64,000 nt of DNA, taken from NCBI GenBank assembly GCA_964242595.1, contig CAXTBC010000005.1, forward strand, positions 1 to 64,000, given 5' to 3'. The stretch's first letter is position 1. Each line of letters starts with the position of its first letter. The stretch comes from BOG-908 sp964242595 (GTDB lineage Bacteria > Pseudomonadota > Alphaproteobacteria > Acetobacterales > Acetobacteraceae). A program made the translations under genes and the position numbers. The notes beneath the pieces were generated by a model. That model worked only from the letters and a program-made list of their open reading frames with translations. It searched no databases and was not told the DNA's origin. Positions 7,702-16,478 of the stretch are shown piece after piece.

Positions 7702-9270
7702 ATGCGCAGCACGCGCGCCATCCTGACCGCCGGCACGGCCGCCAGCCTGCTGGCCCTGGCCTGCGCCGCGGCCCAGACCCCGCCGCCCAAGAGGCGCCAT
7801 TTCGTGCCCGCCGGCCCAGGCATGGCCCGCACCATCGCAACCGACGAGCCGGATAGCGTGCCGCACACCTTGGCGCAGGCGCTGGGCCTGGCCTACGAGA
7901 GCAACCCGCAGCTGACTGGCGAGCGCGCCCACGTGCGCTCCATCGACGAGAACGTGCCCACCGCCCTGGCCGGCTGGCGCCCGACGGTCGCGGTGACGGG
8001 AAGTTACGGCTACGCGGTAGGCAAGTTCGAGTCCGCCAACACTGGTGCGGGTGTGCTCGGCCAGACTGCCGAAACGAGTTCATCTGGGACCTTGTCTGGA
8101 GTGTCGAACACGCCAGGCTTGCCGACCAAGCCAAATGTTACGACGCAAAACAACCGTGACGAGTCTGCCGTCCAGGCCACCGTCACCCAGTACCTCTACC
8201 GTGGCGGCCGCACCACGGCGACCACGCACGAGGCGGTCAATGGCGTCTACGCCGAACGCGCCCGCCTCATCGCCGAGGAGGAGAGCGTGTTCTCCGACAC
8301 CATCAACGCCTATGTCGGCGTCATCGAGGACCGCCAGCTCCTCAAGCTGGACCAGGCCAACGAGCAGGTGCTGGGCGACGAGCTGCGCGCCATCAACGAC
8401 CGCTTCAAGGTGGGCGAGCTGACCCGCACCGACGTGGCCCAGGCCGAAGCCGCGCTGGCCGCGGCCATCGCCACCCGCCAGACTGCCGCCGGCACGCTGG
8501 AGACGGCCGACGCCACCTTCGTGCGCGAGGTCGGTGTCTACCCGCCGGCCGACCTGGCCGACCCGCAGCCGTTGCAGCTGCCGGTCAAGACGGAAAAGGA
8601 GGCCACTACCCTCTCGGTCCAGAACAATCCCAGCGTGCTGGCCGCCAAGTTCAACGAATCCGAGCTGCGGGACGCGGTGGACGTGGCGTTCAGCAACCTG
8701 GGCCCCAACCTCAGCCTGCAAGGTACCGGCTTCGAGCAAAACGGCACCAGCCTGACTCGCGAGCGATCCTACGGCGCCACCGCCACAATCAACCTCACCT
8801 GGGCGCTCTACCAGGGCGGCTCGGAATACGCCGCCATCCGCCAGGCCAGGCAGAACTACCTGCAGGCCGTCCGTCAGACGGAGGATGCCCAGCGCGCCGC
8901 CAGCGAGCAGGCCGTGCAGGCCTTCGAGACGCTGACCGCCGCCCGCGCCTCGATCGCCAGCTCGCGCGTCGCCGTCCGCTCCAGCGAGATCGCGCTCGAA
9001 GGCCTCGAGCGCGAAGCCCTGGTGGGCAGCGCCACCACCCAGGAAGTGCTGATCGGCCAGCAGAACCTGCTCTCGGCCGAGATCACGCTGGTGCAGAACA
9101 TCACCAGCCTGGTCACCGCCAGCTACGGCGTGGCCTCGGCCATCGGCCGCCTCACCGCTTCCGACCTCGGCCTGCAGGTGCCGCTCTACGACGAGACCGC
9201 CTACTACAAGGCGGTGCGCGACCTGCTGTGGGGAAGCGGCGACCGCGCCGTCAACCAGCCCGGCCGTTAA
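7702..9270 (+). CDS. tolC: TolC-family outer membrane channel protein
   Basis: The outer-membrane exit duct of type I secretion and RND/ABC efflux systems. I chose the ATG at 7702 because ACGGAG lies 8 bases before it and the product (522 residues) opens with a signal peptide (MRSTRAILTAGTAASLLALACAAA). The mature protein has the two-fold TolC pattern of long helical hairpins and beta segments: LAYESNPQLTGERA near the start, a QYLYRGGRT repeat-1 strand, and the matching WALYQGGSEYAAIRQAR block in the second half. An in-frame ATG at 7684 is an alternative. No periplasmic adaptor gene is adjacent, so it probably serves several pumps. Confidence 0.92.
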   Translation: MRSTRAILTAGTAASLLALACAAAQTPPPKRRHFVPAGPGMARTIATDEPDSVPHTLAQALGLAYESNPQLTGERAHVRSIDENVPTALAGWRPTVAVTGSYGYAVGKFESANTGAGVLGQTAETSSSGTLSGVSNTPGLPTKPNVTTQNNRDESAVQATVTQYLYRGGRTTATTHEAVNGVYAERARLIAEEESVFSDTINAYVGVIEDRQLLKLDQANEQVLGDELRAINDRFKVGELTRTDVAQAEAALAAAIATRQTAAGTLETADATFVREVGVYPPADLADPQPLQLPVKTEKEATTLSVQNNPSVLAAKFNESELRDAVDVAFSNLGPNLSLQGTGFEQNGTSLTRERSYGATATINLTWALYQGGSEYAAIRQARQNYLQAVRQTEDAQRAASEQAVQAFETLTAARASIASSRVAVRSSEIALEGLEREALVGSATTQEVLIGQQNLLSAEITLVQNITSLVTASYGVASAIGRLTASDLGLQVPLYDETAYYKAVRDLLWGSGDRAVNQPGR

Positions 9271-9274
9271 CGTC

Positions 9275-9913
9275 ATGTCCCTCCCGGCACCCCCCGACGG
9301 CGAACCTCCCGGACCGGCCGCGGACCCGTCGATGGAGGACATCCTCGCCTCCATCCGGCGCATCCTCAACGACGGTGACGGCGAGCCGGCCGAGGCCGAG
9401 GCACCGCCGTCCACGGCGCAGATCACGCCAGGCCACCTGGCCTTCGCCACCCAGGACGACGCACCCGCGCCGCCGGCCCCCGCATCGGCAGGCGCGGCGC
9501 CCGCGCTGCCACTGGACGACGGCGTGTTTCTGCTGGACCGGACCATGCTGATCGAGGAGCCCGCACCCATGCCGGAACCTGCCGCCACGTCTCTCCCTCA
9601 CGAGGAGCCGCCCCGCGCCGCCCAGCCCGAGCCGGACTACAGCCACCTCGACGCCGGCGAGCCACCTCCGGGCCTGCCCGACGAGCCGTTGCTGTCCGCC
9701 AGCACGGCGGCGGCGGCTACCGCCTCGCTCGGCGCGCTCGTCCGCGTGGTGGGCCAGCGCAGCACCCAGGTCTACCGCGGCGGCCCCACGTTGGAGGACA
9801 TGGTGCGCGACGAGATCCGCCCGCTGGTGAAGTCCTGGCTGGACGAGAACCTGGCGCCGATGGTGGAGCGCCTGGTGCGCACCGAGATCGAGCGGGTGGC
9901 GCGGAACGGCTAG
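9275..9913 (+). CDS. popZ: polar organizing protein PopZ family (DUF2497)
   Basis: A 212-residue protein with three zones. The N-terminus has a short helix (DPSMEDILASIRRILND, about residues 17-33), the known client-binding element of PopZ. The middle is long, proline- and acid-rich and probably disordered (about 35-140). The C-terminus holds an oligomerisation region with PTLEDMVRDEIRPLVKSWLDENL and VERLVRTEIERV. In Caulobacter PopZ forms a polar hub that anchors chromosome origins. Its place between tolC and valS is conserved in alphaproteobacteria. The ATG follows the tolC stop by four bases. Confidence 0.9.
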   Translation: MSLPAPPDGEPPGPAADPSMEDILASIRRILNDGDGEPAEAEAPPSTAQITPGHLAFATQDDAPAPPAPASAGAAPALPLDDGVFLLDRTMLIEEPAPMPEPAATSLPHEEPPRAAQPEPDYSHLDAGEPPPGLPDEPLLSASTAAAATASLGALVRVVGQRSTQVYRGGPTLEDMVRDEIRPLVKSWLDENLAPMVERLVRTEIERVARNG

Positions 9914-9945
9914 GCCAAGACCAACCTGCTTTAGGGCGACTTATA

Positions 9946-9995
9946 GAAAGCAAGCAGTCCTTTTTTTAAGAAAAGACTAAAAAACTTTTTCTTCC
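9946..9995. repeat. family-1 repeat, copy C (single left arm)
   Basis: A degenerate single arm: AGCAAGCAGTCC, an A/T hairpin, then TAAAAAACTTTTT. It lies just after popZ. No right arm follows. Confidence 0.65.
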
Positions 9996-10112
9996 CGCAC
10001 CTGAAACAGCCGGGCGCCTCGGGACAGACCGAGGCGGCTGACCCAGCGTAGGGACAATCTCAATGCAGGTTGGCACCAGCCGCGCCGGCCCGCTAAGCAG
10101 GACTACTAACAG

Positions 10113-10172
10113 ATCGGGGGTCTGGGGCCTCAAGGCCCCAGCGGGGTTTGGGGCAGGGCCCCATGCTTGCCT
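10113..10172. repeat. family-2 GC-rich palindromic repeat, partial
   Basis: Right half of the family-2 element: TCTGGGGCCTCAAGGCCCCA, then GCGGGGTTTGGGGCAGGGCCCC and ATGCTTGCC. The left half is missing. It sits 29 bases before the valS start codon and could form a strong hairpin in the leader. Confidence 0.8.
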
Positions 10173-10200
10173 TGCCTGACGGCCCCACAACCGAGGCGCC

Positions 10201-12879
10201 ATGCTCGACAAGACCTTCGACCACGCCACCGCCGAACAGGCCCTATACGCCGGCTGGGAAGCGCAAGGCAGCTTCGCCGCCGGCCAGTCGTCCGGGGCGC
10301 CCTTCACCATCATGATCCCGCCGCCCAACGTCACCGGTAGCCTGCACATGGGCCACGCGCTCAACTTCATCCTGCAGGACACGCTCACCCGCTGGCAGCG
10401 CATGCGCGGCCGCGACGCGCTGTGGCAGCCCGGCACGGACCACGCCGGCATCGCCACCCAGATGGTGGTCGAACGCCTGCTCGGCACCGAGCACACCACC
10501 CGCCAGCAGGTCGGCCGCGCCGCGTTCCTCGATCGCGTCTGGCAGTGGAAGGCGGCGTCCGGCGGCGCCATCACCGTGCAGATGCGCCGCCTGGGCGCCA
10601 GCGTGGACTGGCCGCGCGAGCGCTTCACCATGGACGAGGGGCTGAACGCCGCCGTCCGCGAGGTGTTCGTCACCTTGCACGAGCAGGGCCTGATCACCCG
10701 CGCCCGCCGGCTGGTGAACTGGGACCCGAAGTTCCAGTCCGCCATCTCGGACCTCGAGGTCGAGCCGCGCGAGGTCCGCGGCAACCTGTGGCACATACGC
10801 TACCCCGTCGAGGGCAGCGACGAGCACCTCACGGTCGCCACCACGCGGCCGGAGACCATGCTCGGCGACACCGCCGTGGCGGTGAACCCGCAGGACGCGC
10901 GCTACACCCATCTGGTCGGCCGGCACGTGGTCCTGCCGCTCACCGGCCGCCGCGTGCCGGTGGTGGCCGACGCCTATTCCGACCCCGAGAAGGGCACCGG
11001 CGCGGTGAAGATCACCCCGGCACACGACTTCAACGACTTCGAGGTGGGCCAGCGCCACGCTCTGCCGATGCCCAGCGTGCTGGACCGCCAGGCCCAGGTC
11101 ACCCTGGCCGAGATCGAGCTGCACGCGGTGCCCGGCCTGGCCGACCCCGCCTTTACCCGCACGCTGGACGGCCTCGGCCGCGACGCCGCCCGCGCCGCCA
11201 TCGTCAACGAGCTGGAACGGCTGGGCCTGCTGGACCGCATCGAGCCGCACACCCACCAGGTGCCGCACGGCGACCGTTCCGGCGTGGTGATCGAGCCGCT
11301 GCTCACCCTGCAATGGTATTGCGACGCCGCCACGCTCGCCGGCCCCGCCATGCGCGCCGTGCAGGACGGCCGCGTCACGTTCGTCCCCCGCCAGTGGGAG
11401 AACACGTTCTTCGCCTGGATGCGCGACATCAAGCCCTGGTGCATCAGCCGCCAGCTCTGGTGGGGACACCGCATCCCGGCCTGGTACGCGCCGGACGGCG
11501 AGGTGTTCGTCGCCCGCACCCAGGAGGACGCGCAGGCCCGGGCGCTCGCCCGCTACGGCACGCCCACCGCGCTGGTGCAGGACGAGGACGTGCTGGACAC
11601 CTGGTTCAGCTCCGGCCTGTGGCCGTTCTCCACCCTTGGCTGGCCGGAGCGGACGGAGATGCTGTCCCGCCACTACCCGTCCGACGTGCTGGTCACCGGC
11701 TTCGACATCATCTTCTTCTGGGTGGCCAGGATGATGATGCTGGGCCTGCACTTCATGGACGACGTGCCGTTCCGCACCGTGGTGATCCACGGCCTGGTGC
11801 GCGACGAGCGCGGCCAGAAGATGAGCAAGTCCAAGGGTAACGGCATCGACCCGCTCGAGCTCATCGACGCCTACGGGGCCGACGCCCTGCGCTTCGCCGT
11901 CTGCCAGCTCACCGGCCCGGGGCGCGACATCAAGCTCGGCGCCGCCCGTGTGGCGGACGGGCGCAGCTTCGTCACCAAGCTGTGGAACGCCGCACGCTTC
12001 TGCGAGATGAACGGCGTGGCCCCGGTGGCGGGCTTCGACCCGGCGACGGTCTCCACGCCGCTGTGCCGCTGGCTGCTGGACGCGGCGAGCCTGGCCGTCG
12101 CCGAGGCCGGCGCCGCGCTGGAAGCCTACCGCTTCGACGACTACGCCGGCGCCTGCTACCGCTTCACCTGGAACATCTTCTGCGACTGGTTCGTCGAGCT
12201 CGCCAAGCCGGTGCTGCTGGGCGAGGACGGGCCGGGCAAGACCGAGCTGCGCGCCACCGCCGCCCACGTGCTGGGCATCGTCCTGCGCCTGCTCCACCCC
12301 GCGGCACCCTTCGCTACCGAGGCGCTGTGGGACGGGTTGGGCTACGGCCCGGCACTCAGCCTGATCCGCGCCCCTTGGCCGGAGCCTGCGCCGCTGGGCG
12401 ACCCGTCGGCGCGCGAGGAGGTCGACTGGCTGATCCGCTTCGTCACCGCCGTGCGCGTGGTGCGCGCCGAGATGAACGTGCCGCCTTCCCGGAAGGCGCC
12501 CGTCCTGCTGCGTGACGCGAGCCCGCAGACCCTGGCGCGCGCGCAGGCCTGGCAGGAGGCGGCCGGCCGCCTGGCCCGCATCTCGGCCATCGAGGCGGCC
12601 CCCTCCGAGCCGCCCGCCGGCTGCGCCCAGATCGTGCTGGACGAGGCCACCCTGTTCCTGCCGCTGGCCGGGCTGATCGACCTGGACGCCGAGCGCGCCC
12701 GCCTGGCCCGCGAACGCGCCCGCGCTGCCGACGACCACGACAAGGTGCTGCGCAAGCTGGACAACGCCGACTTCGTCGCCCGCGCAAAACCGGAGGTGGT
12801 CGAGGAGAACCGCGAGCGCGCGCGCACCGCCGAGCGCGAGGTGGTACGGCTCGACGGCGCGCTGGCCCGCCTGCGCTGA
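10201..12879 (+). CDS. valS: valine--tRNA ligase
   Basis: Class I aminoacyl-tRNA synthetase that charges tRNA-Val, 892 residues. PPNVTGSLHMGHALN at about 41-55 holds the HIGH motif (HMGH) and KMSKS is exact at 540-544. The CP1 editing domain is present (VATTRPETMLGDTAVAVN, and KITPAHDFNDFEVG). The anticodon-binding domain and a C-terminal coiled-coil arm (ERARLARERARAADDHDKVL onward) complete the protein. It lies last in the PCMT-tolC-popZ-valS run. The 287-bp gap before it holds two repeat pieces, so it may have its own promoter. Confidence 0.98.
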   Translation: MLDKTFDHATAEQALYAGWEAQGSFAAGQSSGAPFTIMIPPPNVTGSLHMGHALNFILQDTLTRWQRMRGRDALWQPGTDHAGIATQMVVERLLGTEHTTRQQVGRAAFLDRVWQWKAASGGAITVQMRRLGASVDWPRERFTMDEGLNAAVREVFVTLHEQGLITRARRLVNWDPKFQSAISDLEVEPREVRGNLWHIRYPVEGSDEHLTVATTRPETMLGDTAVAVNPQDARYTHLVGRHVVLPLTGRRVPVVADAYSDPEKGTGAVKITPAHDFNDFEVGQRHALPMPSVLDRQAQVTLAEIELHAVPGLADPAFTRTLDGLGRDAARAAIVNELERLGLLDRIEPHTHQVPHGDRSGVVIEPLLTLQWYCDAATLAGPAMRAVQDGRVTFVPRQWENTFFAWMRDIKPWCISRQLWWGHRIPAWYAPDGEVFVARTQEDAQARALARYGTPTALVQDEDVLDTWFSSGLWPFSTLGWPERTEMLSRHYPSDVLVTGFDIIFFWVARMMMLGLHFMDDVPFRTVVIHGLVRDERGQKMSKSKGNGIDPLELIDAYGADALRFAVCQLTGPGRDIKLGAARVADGRSFVTKLWNAARFCEMNGVAPVAGFDPATVSTPLCRWLLDAASLAVAEAGAALEAYRFDDYAGACYRFTWNIFCDWFVELAKPVLLGEDGPGKTELRATAAHVLGIVLRLLHPAAPFATEALWDGLGYGPALSLIRAPWPEPAPLGDPSAREEVDWLIRFVTAVRVVRAEMNVPPSRKAPVLLRDASPQTLARAQAWQEAAGRLARISAIEAAPSEPPAGCAQIVLDEATLFLPLAGLIDLDAERARLARERARAADDHDKVLRKLDNADFVARAKPEVVEENRERARTAEREVVRLDGALARLR

Positions 12880-13010
12880 GGCTTACAAGACGCACTTATT
12901 AGCCATCTTTGTTGCAGTAGCGTTTTCGTTTAGGGTTTGCTAGCCTGTTTGCGGTAGGTAAGAGGCCCGTTCCGGCAGACCCGGCGGCGGCGGTGCGAGG
13001 GGAGGGGGTC

Positions 13011-14237
13011 GTGCTGGACGATCTGATCGAGAGCTGGCTGGCGGCCCCGGCCCACAGGCTCCGCCTGCGCTTCCCACCGACGCTGGAGGCGCGGTTCGAG
13101 GCCGACACCGGTACTGAGCGCAGCCGCTCCATGATGGTGTTCGGCGCCATCGGCTTCCTGCTCGGCACCATGCTGTTTCCGGTGCTGCAGGACAACCTGC
13201 CGGACGTGTCGGGGCAGGCGCGGCATCTCTACCTCGAGTTCTCGATGCCGTTGGGCTTCGCCCTCTCGGCCGTCATGGGCCTGGCACCGCGGCCGGCGTT
13301 GCGCGAGGGCCTCACCTTGCTGGCCAACGCGGTCTGTGCCTGCGTCACCATGTACCTGTTTGCGATCAGCCACGCCGCCTACACACCGCTGTTCGTGGCC
13401 GGCGTGGCGGTGCTGCTGGTCTACAGCGCCATCGGCATCCAGCTGCGCTTCGGCTACGCGTTCGCCGCCATGGTCATCATCGTGGCCACTTACGGGGCGG
13501 CGCTGCGGGCACGCGCCGAGATCCCGGTCGCGGAGCAGCACAACCTGCTGATCGTCGTCTCCGCCACCGCCGCCTACTTGATGGTGGCCAACTGGCGGCT
13601 GGAGCGGGCGCAGCGGCGCGACTACCTGATGATGCTGCGCGAGCGCCTGCTGCGGCAGGACCTCTCGCTGCGCAACATCGAGCTGGACGAGCTGGCGCGG
13701 CGGGACCCGCTCACCGGCCTGGCCAACCGCCGCGCCTACGACGCGTGGCTCGCCGCCGCCTGGTCGCAGGAAGCCGGGCACGGCCGCCTCGGCCTGATCG
13801 TGATCGACGTGGACCGCTTTAAGGCGTTCAACGATTTTTACGGCCACGCTGCCGGTGACGGCTGCCTTAAGAAGATCGCCCTCTGCCTGCGCGAACAGCT
13901 TCGCGGCACCACGGACCTTGTCGCCCGGCTCGGCGGTGAGGAGTTCGCCATCCTGCTGCCGGGCGTCTCGGAGGCCAGCTGTGCTGACGTGGCCGAGCGC
14001 ATGCGCCTGGCCGTGCATCGGCTGGAATTGCCGCATTCCGGTCTGGGCCCGCACGGGTTGGTCAGCGTGAGCGCTGGCGTGGCCAGCATGGCCGTCCTGC
14101 CTGCCGCCCAGCCTGGATCCCTGTTCGAGGCCGCCGACAGCGCGCTCTACGAGGCCAAGATCTCCGGCCGCAACCGCGTCTGCGTCGCTACCGCCCCGGC
14201 AAGCCAGCCGGACACCGCCCAGGCGCTGGCGGAGTAG
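13011..14237 (+). CDS. membrane-anchored diguanylate cyclase (GGDEF)
   Basis: I chose the GTG at 13011 with a GGAGGG-type ribosome site just upstream, giving 408 residues. The N-terminal half has five or six hydrophobic helices (about residues 38-200), a sensory membrane module without a family name I can assign. A GGDEF domain follows: DPLTGLANRRAYDAWLAAAW, then DVDRFKAFNDFYGHAAGDGCL and the active site RLGGEEFAILLPG, so c-di-GMP synthesis is expected. The segment before it reads RGTTDLVAR, so Gly sits where the inhibitory I-site RxxD needs Arg. It stands alone between valS and selO. Confidence 0.9.
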   Translation: MLDDLIESWLAAPAHRLRLRFPPTLEARFEADTGTERSRSMMVFGAIGFLLGTMLFPVLQDNLPDVSGQARHLYLEFSMPLGFALSAVMGLAPRPALREGLTLLANAVCACVTMYLFAISHAAYTPLFVAGVAVLLVYSAIGIQLRFGYAFAAMVIIVATYGAALRARAEIPVAEQHNLLIVVSATAAYLMVANWRLERAQRRDYLMMLRERLLRQDLSLRNIELDELARRDPLTGLANRRAYDAWLAAAWSQEAGHGRLGLIVIDVDRFKAFNDFYGHAAGDGCLKKIALCLREQLRGTTDLVARLGGEEFAILLPGVSEASCADVAERMRLAVHRLELPHSGLGPHGLVSVSAGVASMAVLPAAQPGSLFEAADSALYEAKISGRNRVCVATAPASQPDTAQALAE

Positions 14238-14379
14238 GCGCGGGCCGCTGCCTGAACCTCCGGCCGGCTGGCGCGATTGTGCCTTCGGACAACAGGCGGG
14301 CTTGGATGAGCTTCGAAGTAAGGCCAAGGGCTCTGCCGCGGGGCGCCCGTATTGCGTCGAGACTGACCGTTGCGCAGGA
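14238..14379. other. intergenic stretch, no recognised feature
   Basis: Spacer between the diguanylate cyclase stop and family-1 copy D. I see no gene, tRNA or convincing promoter in it. Confidence 0.4.
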
Positions 14380-14532
14380 CGCAAGAACTTCTTTTTTGAA
14401 AAAAAGAAGCAAAAAACTTTTGTCCCTGCGCTGTGCCGACAACCTCGATTCTTCCTGCAGCACCCGGCTGTCTCAGATGCGGGAAACAAAAGTTTTTTGG
14501 TCCTTTTCTTCAAAAAAGGACCGCTTGCTTTG
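14380..14532. repeat. family-1 repeat, copy D (two arms)
   Basis: Left arm with a CTTCTTTTTT hairpin then CAAAAAACTTTTG; right arm CAAAAGTTTTTTGG then a TCCTTTT/AAAAGGA hairpin. The two stems differ in sequence (CTTC/GAAG on the left, TCC/GGA on the right), but each hairpin is self-complementary. Confidence 0.85.
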
Positions 14533-14610
14533 CATGGGTCAGCCCCGACGCAACCTTGAGCCCCAAGGCCTCAGTCAGACTTGGGACAGAACACCCCCTT
14601 GGCCAAGCGC

Positions 14611-16026
14611 ATGACCGCCCCCCAACCGTCCACCCGCCACGCCGAACTCGGCCCCGAGTTCTATGACTTGGTCAGCCCCGCATCCTTCCCGCGCCATGTC
14701 CTTCGCTACCGCAACCAGGCCTGGGCGGCGCGCGTGGGCCTGGACGGGCTGGACGAGGCCGCGTGGCTGAACCTTTTCGGCCGCTTCGACCCGCTGCCCG
14801 GCAGCTTCCCGCAGCCGCTCGCCCTGCGCTACCACGGCCACCAGTTCCGCTCCTACAACCCCGAGTTGGGGGACGGTCGTGGCTTCCTCTTCGCCCAGCT
14901 GCATGACCTGCAGGACGGCCGGCTGCTGGATCTCGGCACCAAGGGGTCCGGCACCACGCCCTGGTCGCGCTCGGCCGATGGCCGTCTGACGCTGAAGGGC
15001 GGCGTGCGTGAGGTGCTGGCCACCGCCATGCTCGAAGCCCTCGGCGTCTACACCTCCAAGTCGTTCAGCCTGGTCGAGACCGGCGAAGACTTGGTGCGCG
15101 GCGACGAGCCTTCGCCGACGCGTAGCGCCGTGCTCGTCCGCCTCAGCCACACCCACATCAGGATCGGCACGTTCCAGCGCCTGGCCTACCTGCAGGACTT
15201 GGCCTCGCTACGCCGCCTCGTGGACCACGCCATCGCCGTGGCCATCCCGGAAGCCCGCCGGGACGACCCCGCCGAACAGACCGCCGCGTTCCTGGGTGCC
15301 GTCTGCGCCCGCACGGCGCGGCTGGGTGCGGAGTGGATGGTCGCCGGCTTCGTGCACGGCGTGCTTAACACGGACAACATCAACATCACCGGGGAAAGTT
15401 TCGACTACGGCCCGTGGCGCTTCGTGCCCACCTACGACCCTGGCTTCACGGCCGCCTATTTCGACCACGCCGGCCTGTACGCCTACGGTCGCCAGCCGGA
15501 CACGCTTCTGTGGAACCTGGTGCGCCTGGCCGAGAGCCTGCTCGCCTTGACCCCACAAGCAGCGCTGGAGCAGGAACTGGCCACCTTCGTGCCGGCCTTC
15601 CGAACGGCGCTTGCCGCCGGCGTGCTGCGCCGCCTCGGCCTGGCTGCCCGCCTGCCGGAGCAGGACGCTGCCGTGTCGGAGGCGTTCTGGGCCTTCCTCG
15701 CCGAAAGCCAGGTGGGCTTCGAGCAGGCCTTCTTCGACTGGTTTGGCGGCCTGGCCAGTCAGCACCGCGCGCGTTCCGGCCCCGCCGCCGCGTCCTACGC
15801 CGGGCCGGCGTTCGAGGCCTTTTTGCAGGAGTTGCAGGGTTGCGAGGTGGCCGATTCCGCTCGCCCGGACCGCCCGTATTTCAAACGGCCAACGCCCTGC
15901 ACCATGCTGATCGAGGAGGTGGAGCGCATCTGGGCGCCGATCGCCGCGGAGGACGACTGGTCGGTGTTCCACGCGAAGATGGCGGCCATCGCCGAGATGG
16001 CGGAGGCTTACCGGGGCGGCTTCTAA
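14611..16026 (+). CDS. selO: protein adenylyltransferase SelO (YdiU family)
   Basis: A pseudokinase-fold enzyme that transfers AMP from ATP to Ser/Thr/Tyr of protein targets (known from E. coli SelO). About 471 residues from the ATG at 14611, close to the usual ~480. Conserved blocks are RYHGHQF, LDLGTKGSGTTPWSRSADGR, LKGGVREVL, then the inverted-kinase metal site HGVLNTDNINITGES and DYGPWRFVPTYDPGF. All expected motifs are present. It is monocistronic and preceded by family-1 copy D. Confidence 0.95.
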   Translation: MTAPQPSTRHAELGPEFYDLVSPASFPRHVLRYRNQAWAARVGLDGLDEAAWLNLFGRFDPLPGSFPQPLALRYHGHQFRSYNPELGDGRGFLFAQLHDLQDGRLLDLGTKGSGTTPWSRSADGRLTLKGGVREVLATAMLEALGVYTSKSFSLVETGEDLVRGDEPSPTRSAVLVRLSHTHIRIGTFQRLAYLQDLASLRRLVDHAIAVAIPEARRDDPAEQTAAFLGAVCARTARLGAEWMVAGFVHGVLNTDNINITGESFDYGPWRFVPTYDPGFTAAYFDHAGLYAYGRQPDTLLWNLVRLAESLLALTPQAALEQELATFVPAFRTALAAGVLRRLGLAARLPEQDAAVSEAFWAFLAESQVGFEQAFFDWFGGLASQHRARSGPAAASYAGPAFEAFLQELQGCEVADSARPDRPYFKRPTPCTMLIEEVERIWAPIAAEDDWSVFHAKMAAIAEMAEAYRGGF

Positions 16027-16427
16027 CGCCAGCATGCGGCTTTGCCCGAACCCCGCCTTGCGCAGCACGCATTTGCGTGACGGGCCTCGAGGCCCAGACT
16101 CCCGTTCATTGGTGGTGTCGTACCAGGTCCGGGGAATATATCTTCGATGCCCGCTCGAAATTGCCTCGGCTAAACAGATGGGGGTGCGGAGCCTGGACGC
16201 CTGTGACGCGAATGCGTGCTGCGCACGACCGTGTTTGGGGCAGAGCCCCATGTTTGCCTTAAGCTCAAGCCGCAACAAATCCTTCAGCCACTGGCAGCTT
16301 GCGCCCGAACTCCCGCCGCAGCAGCAGCAACCTCAGCGTCGCCTGACCGATAGAGCCGCGTGTGAGGTCGGTCATGTGAAACTCCGCCACTTTGCGCGCA
16401 TCAAAGGACAGAACCGCGACAGCACAG
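16027..16427. other. intergenic stretch with degraded repeats and a possible C-terminal coding remnant
   Basis: 16078-16112 and 16228-16261 hold worn pieces of the family-2 repeat (GGGCCTCGAGGCCCAGACTC; GTTTGGGGCAGAGCCCCATG). On the reverse strand about 45 codons ending with a TGA at 16265-16267 read HMTDLTRGSIGQATLRLLLL and RREFGRKLPVAEGFVAA. This looks like the tail of a lost gene, but I do not recognise it and there is no start. Confidence 0.4.
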
Positions 16428-16472
16428 ACAAAAGCTTTTTGCTTCTTTTTCTCGAAAGAAGGCCTTCCTTAT
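16428..16472. repeat. family-1 repeat, copy E (single right arm)
   Basis: CAAAAGCTTTTTGC followed by a TTCTTTTTCTCGAAAGAA hairpin and GGCCTTCCTT. It ends a few bases before the stop codon of the convergent MCP-like gene. Confidence 0.8.
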
Positions 16473-16478
16473 TGCCTC

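Noticed and set aside
10243..12738. Reverse frame of 831 codons opposite valS
   Set aside because: Antisense shadow of a complete valS; no motifs.
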